Source of the DNA: an uncultured Verrucomicrobiales bacterium
GTDB taxonomy: Bacteria > Verrucomicrobiota > Verrucomicrobiia > Verrucomicrobiales > Akkermansiaceae
DNA length: 64,000 nucleotides
NCBI GenBank assembly: GCA_937905985.1
Contig: CALCWC010000026.1
Span: 39,844 to 103,843, forward strand
Reading direction: 5' to 3'
Shown here: piece by piece, positions 34,831 through 43,496 of the stretch
Layout of the letters: every line of letters starts with the position of its first letter
Numbering within the stretch: the stretch's first letter is position 1
The notes under the pieces: model-generated
The model's database searches: none
Told to the model about the DNA's origin: nothing
The model's input: the letters and a program-made list of their open reading frames with translations, nothing else
Made by a program: the position numbers and the translations under genes

Positions 34831-35028
34831 ATGAGTGACGACAAGATACACGCGGTTGGCAGGAACATCGCTGAAAAGGCCACCAAGATTGGCTATGAGA
34901 TACCCATGACCAGGTACTTCTACAAGTACCAGCCGCCTGAACCGGCGGAGGACATCGCCGCACGCATCACGTCCTTGGAGACCGACATTGCGAACACCCT
35001 GAAAAGTCTTTTCCACAAGGAGGATTGA
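34831..35028 (+). CDS. Small helical protein, unknown
   Basis: 65 aa from the ATG at 34831 (preceded by AAGG); a longer frame starts at 34816. Central motif MTRYFYKYQPPEPAEDIAARI followed by a Leu-rich amphipathic helix. I recognise no family. It lies between addA fragment A and DinD, in the same direction, 68 bases before DinD; it could be a partner or antitoxin-like protein, but that is inference. Confidence 0.5.
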   Translation: MSDDKIHAVGRNIAEKATKIGYEIPMTRYFYKYQPPEPAEDIAARITSLETDIANTLKSLFHKED

Positions 35029-35096
35029 GCCGAATGATACATCCGACATTTGCAACAACTGAGGAATATACAAGCTGCCACCCCTACTGATACATC

Positions 35097-36176
35097 ATGG
35101 AAACATCCAAGATTTTTGAGCTTCAACAGCATTTTGACACCCTTGCCCACCACATACAAGGCGAACCCGCCTTGGAATATTGGACTGCCAGAGAATTGCA
35201 GCCCCACTTCGGATACAGCAAATGGGAGAATTTCGAATCCGCCATCGAGAAAGCAATGACATCTTGCCAAAATGCCGGCGGAACAGTTTCTGACCACTTC
35301 CTTCGCTTTGAAGAATCCCGCACAACAGGGAAAGGTGCCTCTCTGTCCATTTGCAACTACAAACTTACCCGTTATGCATGCTACCTCATTGCTCAGAACG
35401 GCGATCCAAGGAAATCGGAAATTGCCTTTGCTCAAAGTTATTTTGCGGTTCAAACCCGTCGCACAGAGATAATAAGCGAGCGTATTGCATTCATAGAGCG
35501 TTCTACTGCCCGCAATCAATTGAGAGCAGCAGAAAGAGAATTATCCCAAAATATTTATGAACGAGGGGTCGATGATGCGGGATTTGGACGAATCCGTTCC
35601 AAGGGTGACCAAGCTCTATTCGGTGGAAATACGACGGCTGACATGAAGGCAAAATTCAATGTGGCCCAGCACCGCCCCTTGGCGGATTTTCTTCCGACCG
35701 TGACTATAGCGGCAAAGAATCTTGCCACCGAGATGACTAATTACAATGTCAAGCAGAATGATTTGCATGGTGAGCAGCCTATCACAAAAGAGCATATTCA
35801 CAACAATGCCTCTGTTCGCAAAATGTTGACTGACCGCGGAATCTATCCTGAAAACCTGCCTGCAGAGGAAGATTTTGCAAAACAGGAACGGAGAGCCAAG
35901 GCTGACGCAAGGAAAATTCAAGCCTCTAGACTTACCCAAGCAACAGAGACAGTTTCCCTGCCGAACCAAACCTCCCTTCAGCTTCCCCATCCTGATGATG
36001 AAAAACTTCTGCGCTTCCTTGCCGCCCACCCTGCCGCTTCTTACAAGGATGTCAAACAAGCTCTCGACATTAGTCCGGCTACATTCTATCGCCGCACGGC
36101 GGCTCTGCAAAAAATAGGGATTCTTGAGAGATGCGGATCCGCTCGCAAAGGCACTTGGAAAGTATCTTTCCCCTGA
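35097..36176 (+). CDS. dinD: DinD-like DNA damage-inducible protein with added winged-helix domain
   Basis: 359 aa. The first 275 residues match DinD: EYWTARELQPHFGYSKWENF, SICNYKLTRYACYLIAQNGD, FAQSYFAVQTRR, GDQALFGGNTTADMK. E. coli DinD is about 275 aa and blocks RecA filament activity. Here about 80 extra residues follow: a linker and a winged-helix (EKLLRFLAAHPAASYKDVKQ, SPATFYRRTAALQKIGILER). The fusion could make it a DNA-binding sensor. No LexA-type box was seen upstream. It lies between addA-like fragments A and B. Confidence 0.87.
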   Translation: METSKIFELQQHFDTLAHHIQGEPALEYWTARELQPHFGYSKWENFESAIEKAMTSCQNAGGTVSDHFLRFEESRTTGKGASLSICNYKLTRYACYLIAQNGDPRKSEIAFAQSYFAVQTRRTEIISERIAFIERSTARNQLRAAERELSQNIYERGVDDAGFGRIRSKGDQALFGGNTTADMKAKFNVAQHRPLADFLPTVTIAAKNLATEMTNYNVKQNDLHGEQPITKEHIHNNASVRKMLTDRGIYPENLPAEEDFAKQERRAKADARKIQASRLTQATETVSLPNQTSLQLPHPDDEKLLRFLAAHPAASYKDVKQALDISPATFYRRTAALQKIGILERCGSARKGTWKVSFP

Positions 36177-36437
36177 TGCGGTTATAATCGCTATCAATCA
36201 CTATCACGTGACCTCGGACAACACTGGCAAATGTGAACGCAACACATTTATTATAAACTCTTTAATCAATTTCCCGACGTCGGGAAGTTGATACGCCAAC
36301 CAAAGGACTTCCTTATGCATTTCATCTCGCCAGTTCCAATGTCTTTCAGGTCTCTTGGATTCCGCATTCATCCAGCAGACCTCGGCAAGCGCCTCGCCCG
36401 CCTCGTCGGTCTTGGCCTGCTTAAACCCTCCGGACGC
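36177..36437. other. Gene-free stretch before addA fragment B
   Basis: Contains a 16-bp perfect palindrome TTCCCGACGTCGGGAA (36271-36286). The minus strand reads a short coherent-looking peptide (HWNWRDEMHKEVLWLAYQLP) across 36270-36350 that may be the relic of another gene. No intact gene. Confidence 0.4.
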
Positions 36438-36634
36438 GGCCGCGGCCCCACCCCCCAGGACGAAGACGCCACGCTGCGCGAACGCCACTTCCCCCAAATG
36501 AAGGCCTACCACAACCTCGTCTGCACCGCCTTCAACCTCCCCTCCCACAAGGTCACCGTCACCCTCGTCTCCTGCCCCTCCAACTCCGCCTCCCCCCGCG
36601 CCATCCCCTACCCCCCGGACACCCAGTGGTAACG
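36438..36634 (+). pseudogene. Fragment B: 3' end of an addA-like gene
   Basis: About 195 bases nearly identical to the end of fragment A (GPTPQDEDATLRE, HFPQMKAYHNLV, LPSHKVTVTLVSCPSNS), here ending in frame with SPRAIPYPPDTQW and a TAA. No start or helicase part. Separates the DinD gene from the Abi_2 gene. Confidence 0.82.
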
Positions 36635-36734
36635 CAGAACCGCCCACCACCAATTCCTGGGCATCCCATGCACCGCCATGGATTCCCGCCCCCGGCACAC
36701 TTGCGCGCATTTGCGACATTTTTTCATTTGGGGC

Positions 36735-36764
36735 TTGACTCGGCAACACAAGATGTGGTATACA
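36735..36764 (+). promoter_or_regulatory. Predicted promoter of the Abi_2 gene
   Basis: TTGACT (36735-36740), 18 bases ending GATGTGG, TATACA (36759-36764). Confidence 0.65.
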
Positions 36765-36867
36765 GGAACCACGAAGCGGTTCCGAAAGGACGTCGCCCCG
36801 CGACGCATAAATCCGCATGTTCTATTTGCCGCCAGGTCTCAAGCCCGGCGGCATCTTATTTCCACCC

Positions 36868-37848
36868 ATGTCCATCAAACCGTTCAAGACGTACGCTGAA
36901 CAGGCATCCATCCTTATCTCCCGCGGATTGGGGGATGAGGCTATTCGGGGCGTGATGGAGCGCCGCTTGGCTGCTGTCGGGTACTATCGCTTGTCGGCAT
37001 ACAGCTACCCGTTTCGGAAAACGGTAGAAAACGACGGGCAGGTACAGAAACTGAATGAATTCCGCGAGGGAACAACGTTTGACCGAGTGTGGGATTATTA
37101 CCTGTTTGACCGACGTCTGCGTTTGTTGATTATCGATGCCATTGAGCGCGTGGAAGTGGCGTGGCGCGTCCAAATCGCATACGAATGGGCATTACGGGAA
37201 GGCATCCCAAATCCGCAGAGCAGGCCAGGCAGCTTTGCCACCAAGTTCCGCAAGATATCGAAGGAGGAGCGCCTGAAAACTTTTCAGTACTACTACAACA
37301 TCAGTACCGAGGACTTTGCCTGTCACCATCGGGAAGATTTGAAAATCGCAAAGGTGGAGGATTTGCCCGCATGGGTGTTTATCCAGTTTTCCACATTCGG
37401 CAGCTTGCACAAACTGTTTGAGGATGGTTTGCCTTTAGGACTCAAGCAAACGATTGCACGTCGTTTCGGCTTTCAAGATGAGGGCTTTTTCACCCAGGTG
37501 TTCGCCTTGCTCCTGGCTGCCAGAAACGCATGCGCCCATCATGCTCGCGTATGGAACAAGGAATGGTTGTACGATGCCGAGAACGATAAGCATCCTTTGC
37601 GAAAGAGGTTCGTCTCCATTTGCGGCCTGACATCGGATCCGAACTGGTCCTCGCTCATGGCGCAATTCGACCGCACCAAAACGGCATTCCTACTCTCCTT
37701 GCTGTGCGTCCTGCTGAAGAAAACGGCATCTACCAGTCATTGGAAGGACAGGGTAAAGAAGCTCTTGACAGAACGGGCGCCCGTTCCCAGCATAACCCGG
37801 GAAATGGGCTTCCCTGTAGGCTGGCAGCAGCATCCCCTGTGGAAATAA
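36868..37848 (+). CDS. Abi_2 (AbiD/AbiF-like) abortive infection protein
   Basis: 326 aa from the ATG at 36868 (MSIKPFKTYAEQASILISRG); 17 additional upstream codons are possible. Family hallmarks: VGYYRLSAYSYPFR near residue 50, FDRVWDYYLFDRRLRLLIID AIERVEVAWR and, near residue 220, LLAARNACAHHARVWN, the RX4-6H type HEPN RNase motif. Abi_2 proteins are HEPN-domain RNases that abort phage infection. A single gene with its own promoter, lying between addA-like fragments B and C. Confidence 0.87.
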   Translation: MSIKPFKTYAEQASILISRGLGDEAIRGVMERRLAAVGYYRLSAYSYPFRKTVENDGQVQKLNEFREGTTFDRVWDYYLFDRRLRLLIIDAIERVEVAWRVQIAYEWALREGIPNPQSRPGSFATKFRKISKEERLKTFQYYYNISTEDFACHHREDLKIAKVEDLPAWVFIQFSTFGSLHKLFEDGLPLGLKQTIARRFGFQDEGFFTQVFALLLAARNACAHHARVWNKEWLYDAENDKHPLRKRFVSICGLTSDPNWSSLMAQFDRTKTAFLLSLLCVLLKKTASTSHWKDRVKKLLTERAPVPSITREMGFPVGWQQHPLWK

Positions 37849-37849
37849 C

Positions 37850-37895
37850 CCTCCCCCCGCGCCATCCCCTACCCGCCGGATACGCCGTGATAACG
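37850..37895 (+). pseudogene. Fragment C: last about 45 bases of the addA-like gene
   Basis: CCCCGCGCCATCCCCTACCC followed by GCCGGATACGCCGTGATAAC parallels the terminal bases of fragments A and B (CCATCCCCTACCC(A/C)CCGGACACCCAGTGGTAA). Similarity continues a little downstream (CGAATTCAGG at 37910 as after fragment A). It separates the Abi_2 gene from the hsd operon. Confidence 0.7.
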
Positions 37896-38048
37896 GCCAC
37901 CACCCATTTACCCGAATTCAGGCACAGAAAAAAGGTATATACAAGGAGCAATACGTTTTCCAGAATTCCCGCCCACCATGCGCTTTGGCGGCATTTTCTT
38001 TTGTAATACACAAACATGAATTTCATCGCCAAATTTGCTCTTTTCTTC

Positions 38049-38076
38049 TTGCATGAAGCATGAGATGTGGTAGATT
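38049..38076 (+). promoter_or_regulatory. Predicted promoter of the hsdRMS operon
   Basis: TTGCAT (38049-38054), 16 bases ending GATGTGG, TAGATT (38071-38076). An inverted AGCGCTACCCGCTAGCGGTT lies between it and the start at 38127 and might bind a regulator. Confidence 0.55.
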
Positions 38077-38126
38077 ATTGGGTTAGCGCTACCCGCTAGC
38101 GGTTAGTCAGAGTCGTTATACCCACC

Positions 38127-40493
38127 ATGGCCCCTATTCAATCCAAAAAAGAGATGAGTGAAGAGGATATCAAACGCCACTTCATCACACCCGCTTTGGA
38201 ACGGCGGTGGGACAAGATGCAAATCTCCATGGAGGCCCCGATTACAGACGGCAGGGTCAATATCCAGGGCAACAAGCCCGTCCGGGAGAATCCCAAGAAG
38301 GCGGATTACCTGCTCTACTTGAACGACAACAACCCCATTGCCGTGGTGGAGGCCAAGGACAACAAGCACAGCATCACGGCGGGCTTGCAGCAGGCCATGG
38401 AGTACGCGCAGATGATGGATTTGCCCTTTGCGTACAGCTCCAACGGCGACGGCTTCGCCGAGCATGATTTCCTGACCGGGAAGGAACGCATCTTCGGCAT
38501 GGAGGAGTTCCCCACGCACGATGAGCTGGTGGCGCGCTTCTACGCGGCGCAGAACGGCGGCCAGGGTATCTCCGAGCCCCAGCAAAGGGCCATTGAGCAG
38601 CCCTATTATTCCGATATCAAGACACCCACCCCGCGCTACTACCAGCGCGTGGCCATCAACCGCACCATGGATGCCGTGGCGCGCGGACAAGACCGCATCC
38701 TGCTCGTCATGGCCACCGGCACGGGCAAGACCTACACCGCGTTCCAGATTGTCCACCGCCTGCTCAAAAGCGGCATGAAGCGCCGGGTGCTCTACTTGGC
38801 AGACCGCAATTTCCTGGTGGACACCTCCATCCAGCAGGATTTCAAGCCGCTGGAGAAGGTCACCCACAAGGTCAACTACCAGAAGGAGGACCCCGCCACC
38901 ACCACCTCCTACCAGATGTATTTCTCCCTGTACCAGCAGCTCGTGGGCGAGGACGGAGAGGAGGAGCATTACCGCACCTTGTTCACGGAGGACTTCTTCG
39001 ACCTCATCATCGTGGACGAGTGCCACCGCGGCTCCGCCAAGGCGGATAGCCAGTGGCGCCGCGTGCTGCAGTATTTCAAGGGTGCCACGCAAATCGGCAT
39101 GACCGCCACGCCCAAGGAAACCACGTACGCATCCAATATCGACTACTTCGGCGAACCTCTATACACCTACAGCCTCAACCAGGGTATACAGGATGGTTTC
39201 CTCGCTCCCTTCCGCGTGATTACGCCACTCCTCAACATTGCAGAAGGGTGGCGGCCGTACAAGGACCAGGTGGACAAGTTCGGCAACCCCATCGAGGACC
39301 GCATCTACAACAACTGCGATTTCGACCGACATATCGTCCTAGAGGACCGAACGAGGGAGGTTGCCCAAACTGTCACCAACTTCCTGAAACGCACGGACCG
39401 CATGGCTAAGACCATTGTGTTCTGCGTGGATGAGGATGCGGCAGAGCGCATGCGCATGGAGCTCTCCAACATGAACGCCGACTTGGTGAAGCAAAACCCG
39501 GATTACGTGGTGCGTATCACCGGCAGCGATGTCTACGGCAAGAAAAAGCTCTCAGCCTTCCTCTCCGTGGGTGAGAAATACCCGGTCATTGCCACCACCT
39601 CCATGCTGCTCACCACTGGCGCAGATTGCAAGATGACCAAGCTCATCGTGCTGGACAAGACCATCGGCTCCATGTCCGAGTTCAAGCAAATCATCGGGCG
39701 CGGCACCCGCTTGCGCTTCAATGACGGAAAGACGCATTTCACCGTCATGGATCTGCGGCAGGTCACGCGCCTTTTTGCCGACCCGGATTGGGACGGTCCC
39801 ATCATCCAAGACCCGGACTACGACCCCGAAGGAGGCAATGATTTGCAGGGAGGGGAAAATCTCCCGCCAGATCCGCCGCTGCCCCCGCTGCCGCCTCACC
39901 AGCACCACTACAAGCCCATCGTAGCCGCGGACGGCTGCCGCGTGGAAACCACCCTCGTCACCGTGGCATACTATGATGCCGACGGCAGGCTGCTGCGCCA
40001 GGAAAGCATCACGGACTACACCAAAAAGAACGTCATGGCCGAGTACGCCTCGCTGGACGGTTTCATCCGCCACTGGTCCGCCGCCGACAAGAAGGCGCAA
40101 ATCAAGTCCATGTTTGCAGAAAAGGGCATCGACCTGGAGGGCGTGAAGAAAGAACAGGGCATGGAGGGTGTGGACGATTTCGATTTCATCTGCCACGTCG
40201 CGTTCGGCAGAAAGCCCCTCACCCGCCGTGAGCGTGCCAACAACGTCCGCAAGCAGGATTTCTTCGGCAAGTACAGCGGCCCCGCACGAGAAGTGCTGGA
40301 GGACCTGCTGGACCGCTACGCGGATGTGGGCGTGTACGAGCTGGAGGACATGAACGTGCTGAAGCTGGAGCCCTTCTGCCGAAGGGGCGCCGTGGCGCAA
40401 ATCATCGGTGCCTTCGGCGGCAGGGACAACTACCTCAGCGCTGTCCGCGAACTGGAGCGCGCCATCTATTCATCACAGGCTGTTAATTTATGA
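38127..40493 (+). CDS. hsdR: Type I restriction enzyme subunit R
   Basis: 788 aa. N-terminal nuclease: ADYLLYLNDNNPIAVVEAKD (Asp...Glu-Ala-Lys, PD-(D/E)XK) near residue 55-75. SF2 motor: Walker A MATGTGKTYTAF near residue 195, DECHRGS (motif II), GMTATP (III), GRGTRLRF (VI). The C-terminal region is the HsdM-interaction part. It cleaves unmethylated DNA after ATP-driven translocation in complex with HsdM and HsdS. Last codons overlap hsdM by 4 bases. Confidence 0.94.
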   Translation: MAPIQSKKEMSEEDIKRHFITPALERRWDKMQISMEAPITDGRVNIQGNKPVRENPKKADYLLYLNDNNPIAVVEAKDNKHSITAGLQQAMEYAQMMDLPFAYSSNGDGFAEHDFLTGKERIFGMEEFPTHDELVARFYAAQNGGQGISEPQQRAIEQPYYSDIKTPTPRYYQRVAINRTMDAVARGQDRILLVMATGTGKTYTAFQIVHRLLKSGMKRRVLYLADRNFLVDTSIQQDFKPLEKVTHKVNYQKEDPATTTSYQMYFSLYQQLVGEDGEEEHYRTLFTEDFFDLIIVDECHRGSAKADSQWRRVLQYFKGATQIGMTATPKETTYASNIDYFGEPLYTYSLNQGIQDGFLAPFRVITPLLNIAEGWRPYKDQVDKFGNPIEDRIYNNCDFDRHIVLEDRTREVAQTVTNFLKRTDRMAKTIVFCVDEDAAERMRMELSNMNADLVKQNPDYVVRITGSDVYGKKKLSAFLSVGEKYPVIATTSMLLTTGADCKMTKLIVLDKTIGSMSEFKQIIGRGTRLRFNDGKTHFTVMDLRQVTRLFADPDWDGPIIQDPDYDPEGGNDLQGGENLPPDPPLPPLPPHQHHYKPIVAADGCRVETTLVTVAYYDADGRLLRQESITDYTKKNVMAEYASLDGFIRHWSAADKKAQIKSMFAEKGIDLEGVKKEQGMEGVDDFDFICHVAFGRKPLTRRERANNVRKQDFFGKYSGPAREVLEDLLDRYADVGVYELEDMNVLKLEPFCRRGAVAQIIGAFGGRDNYLSAVRELERAIYSSQAVNL

Positions 40494-41965
40494 GCAACGT
40501 ATCGAGCTTTGTCAAACGTTTCCGCGACATCATGCGGAACGACCCCGGTATCAACGGCGATGCCCAGCGCATCGAGCAGATTGCATGGATGCTTTTCCTC
40601 AAGGTCTACGACACCAAGGAGGCCGACTGGGAGGCCACCGAGGAGGATTACAAGTCCATCATCCCCGAACAATGCCGCTGGAGAAACTGGGCCGTGGACG
40701 ACAAGCGCGGGCGCGCCTCCACCGGTGACGAGCTGCTGGAGTTTGTGAACGCCAAGCTCTTCCCCACGCTCCAGACACTGCCCGTTACCAGCAACACGCC
40801 CGTGCGGCAGGCCATCGTTCAGGCTGCCTTTGCAGACGTACACAACTACATGAAAGATGGCGTGCTGCTGCGCCAGGTGCTCAACGTCATTGACGAGCTG
40901 CGGCTCGACGACTACACGGAAAGCCACGCCTTCGCGGAGATTTACGAGTCCATCCTCCGCGAGCTCCAGAGCGCCGGCAGCTCCGGCGAGTTCTACACGC
41001 CGCGCGCCGTTACCGATTTCATCGCCAAGATGGTACAGCCCAAAATCGGCGAGACGATGGCGGACTTCGCCTGCGGCACCGGCGGCTTCATCACCTCATG
41101 GCTGAAGGTGCTTCAAAATCAAACAAAGCGAGTGGAAGATGTATCCACGCTCAATTCTTCCTTCTACGGCATCGAGAAGAAGCAATTCCCCTACACCCTT
41201 TGCATCACCAACCTCTTGCTTCATGGCTTGGACTCCCCCAACGTGGTGCACGACAACTCGCTCTCCCGCGATTTGCTCGACTACACCGAGAGAGACGCCT
41301 TTGACGTCATTCTCATGAATCCTCCATACGGCGGCGCGGAAAAGGATTCCATCAAGCAGCACTTCCCCGCAGATTTGGCCAGCAGCGAGACCGCGGACCT
41401 CTTCATGGCCGTCATCCTCCGCCGCCTCAAGCGCGATGGCCGCGCCGCTGTCGTCCTGCCGGACGGCTTCCTCTTCGGAACGGATGGCGCCAAGGTCGCA
41501 CTGAAGAAGAAGCTGCTCAAGGAGTTCAACCTCCATACCATCGTGCGCCTTCCCGGAAGCGTGTTCGCACCGTACACCTCCATCACCACCAATATCCTTT
41601 TCTTCGACCACACCCAACCCACCAAGGAGACCTGGTTCTACCGCTTGGATATGCCCCAGGGCTACAAGCATTTCTCCAAGACCAAGCCCATGCTGCTGGA
41701 CCACTTCGCCCCCGTCATCGAATGGTGGAACAAGCGCAAGCCTATTCAGGAAGACGGCTTCGACAAGGCCCGCAAATTCTCCGCCAGGGAGCTGGCGGAC
41801 AACGGCTACAACCTCGACCTCTGCGGCTTCCCCCACAAGTCGGAGGAAGTGCTCGATCCCCTCGACCTCATCCAGCAGTACCAGGAGCGCCGCGCTTCCC
41901 TCAACGCCAAGATTGACCGCACCCTCGCGGATATCACGGCCATGCTCAAAGGAACAGAAGAATGA
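40490..41965 (+). CDS. hsdM: Type I DNA adenine methyltransferase subunit M
   Basis: 491 aa. HsdM N-terminal helical domain (MSNVSSFVKRFRDIMRNDPG) then N6-adenine methylase: SSGEFYTPRAVTDFIAKMV, motif I DFACGTGGF near residue 195, motif IV MNPPYGG near residue 280. With HsdS it methylates the recognition sequence. ATGA overlaps with both hsdR and hsdS indicate a tightly coupled operon. Confidence 0.95.
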   Translation: MSNVSSFVKRFRDIMRNDPGINGDAQRIEQIAWMLFLKVYDTKEADWEATEEDYKSIIPEQCRWRNWAVDDKRGRASTGDELLEFVNAKLFPTLQTLPVTSNTPVRQAIVQAAFADVHNYMKDGVLLRQVLNVIDELRLDDYTESHAFAEIYESILRELQSAGSSGEFYTPRAVTDFIAKMVQPKIGETMADFACGTGGFITSWLKVLQNQTKRVEDVSTLNSSFYGIEKKQFPYTLCITNLLLHGLDSPNVVHDNSLSRDLLDYTERDAFDVILMNPPYGGAEKDSIKQHFPADLASSETADLFMAVILRRLKRDGRAAVVLPDGFLFGTDGAKVALKKKLLKEFNLHTIVRLPGSVFAPYTSITTNILFFDHTQPTKETWFYRLDMPQGYKHFSKTKPMLLDHFAPVIEWWNKRKPIQEDGFDKARKFSARELADNGYNLDLCGFPHKSEEVLDPLDLIQQYQERRASLNAKIDRTLADITAMLKGTEE

Positions 41966-43422
41966 CACCGGAACAGCTCAAAGCCAGCATCCTTCAGCTC
42001 GCCATCCAAGGCAAGCTCGTTCCCCAGCGCCCCGACGAAGGCACAGCAGAGGAATTCTACCAACAAATCCAGAGGGAAAAGAAAAAGCTCACCGCCGCCG
42101 GCAAGCTCAAGAAAGAAAAGCCCCTCCCTCCCATCTCAGAAGACGAAATCCCCTTCGATATTCCAGAATCTTGGAAGTGGGTAAGGCTGGGGGAAATAGC
42201 GAAAGTTTTGGGTGGCAAGCGTATACCTGCTGGTAGAAGATTGACAATTGAAAATACAGGACATATTTATATCCGTGTATCGGATATGAAAGACGGCAGC
42301 GTATCAATGGAGAAATTGCAATATGTGCCATGTGATATCTACCAGTCAATATCCAAGTATGTTATACAAAAGGAAGATGTATACATCACAGTAGCTGGAA
42401 CAATAGGGCGCGTGGGTAAAATACCAGCTCAGTTGGATGGCGCGAATCTCACAGAAAATGCTGACCGACTTATTATAAAGGAAATTAATCAAGATTGGTT
42501 CATATATTCCTTGAGTTCTTTCTGTGTACAGGAACAAATTGCAAATTGCACCACTAAGGTTGGACAACCTAAATTGGCAATCAAAAGAATTGAAGCGTTC
42601 CTTATCCCTCTCCCCCCATTGGCAGAGCAGCAGCGCATTGTGGAGAAGATAGAGCAGATGCTCCCGCTGGTGGAGCAGTACGGCGAAGCCTACACCGTCT
42701 TGGAATCCCTGGATGCCCGTTTCCCGGACGACATGCGCAAGAGCATTCTCCAGTACGCCATCCAAGGCAAGCTCGTTCCCCAGCGCCCGGAAGAAGGCAC
42801 CGCAGAAGAACTCTACCAGCAAATTCAGAAGGAAAAGAAGAAGCTCAACGCCGCAGGCAAGCTCAAGAAAGAAAAGCCCCTCCCTCCCATCACAGAAGAA
42901 GAAATTCCCTTCGATATCCCAGATTCCTGGAAGTGGGTGCATATGGGGGATATATTCGCGCACAACACAGGCAAGGCGCAAAATTCCACTGCTGAAACGC
43001 GGAACGGCATTCTCCGAAAGTTTATCACAACCTCAAACGTGTACTGGAACCGCTTCGATTTTTCCAAAGTGAAAGAAATGCTGTTCACCGAGAATGAAAT
43101 CGAAAAATGCACTGTACAAAAAGGGGACTTGCTCGTGTGCGAGGGAGGTGATTGTGGTAGGGCCGCCATCTGGCAAGATGACGAGAGCATGTGCATCCAG
43201 AACCATATTCACCGGCTTCGCCCCTATGTGGGTGTGGAGATCATGTTCTTCTATTACGTTTTCTGGTTATTGAAGCAGACTGGTTATTTAAACGGCAAAG
43301 GCGTAGGCATCAAAGGGCTATCAAGCAATACGCTCCACAAACTCCCATGCCCCTTGCCACCCTTGAAAGAGCAGCGCCGCATTGTAGAGAAGATGGTTGA
43401 AATACCGCCTATAATAAGTTGA
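41962..43422 (+). CDS. hsdS: Type I specificity subunit S, 3'-truncated
   Basis: 486 aa. Two target-recognition domains, each preceded by the same conserved block (AIQGKLVPQRP(D/E)EGTAEE ... LKKEKPLPPI ... FDIP(E/D)SWKWV), encoded by a direct repeat at 41986-42181 and 42742-42937. After the first TRD comes the usual LPPLAEQQRIVEKIEQMLPL coiled coil; after the second only LPPLKEQRRIVEKMVEIPPIIS before the stop, so the second coiled coil is cut about 40-50 residues short where the AT-rich DNA begins. The subunit may still work or may be defective. Confidence 0.88.
   Translation: MTPEQLKASILQLAIQGKLVPQRPDEGTAEEFYQQIQREKKKLTAAGKLKKEKPLPPISEDEIPFDIPESWKWVRLGEIAKVLGGKRIPAGRRLTIENTGHIYIRVSDMKDGSVSMEKLQYVPCDIYQSISKYVIQKEDVYITVAGTIGRVGKIPAQLDGANLTENADRLIIKEINQDWFIYSLSSFCVQEQIANCTTKVGQPKLAIKRIEAFLIPLPPLAEQQRIVEKIEQMLPLVEQYGEAYTVLESLDARFPDDMRKSILQYAIQGKLVPQRPEEGTAEELYQQIQKEKKKLNAAGKLKKEKPLPPITEEEIPFDIPDSWKWVHMGDIFAHNTGKAQNSTAETRNGILRKFITTSNVYWNRFDFSKVKEMLFTENEIEKCTVQKGDLLVCEGGDCGRAAIWQDDESMCIQNHIHRLRPYVGVEIMFFYYVFWLLKQTGYLNGKGVGIKGLSSNTLHKLPCPLPPLKEQRRIVEKMVEIPPIIS
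41986..42181 (+). repeat. Direct repeat in hsdS, first copy (second copy 42742-42937)
   Basis: About 196 bases at high identity, spanning the conserved block before each target-recognition domain. Recombination between the copies, or with another hsdS, would delete or swap a recognition domain. Confidence 0.8.
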
Positions 43423-43496
43423 AATTGGTAGCAACAAAGAAAAGAAGTAGAAATGTGCTTCAGAAGAATATTTAAAATTCAATTAGAAAACTGTAT

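Noticed and set aside
36204..36818. 204-codon minus-strand frame across addA fragment B
   Set aside because: Mostly the reverse reading of fragment B (Gly/Val-rich); only the last 40 residues look peptide-like, so it is noted as a possible relic, not a gene.
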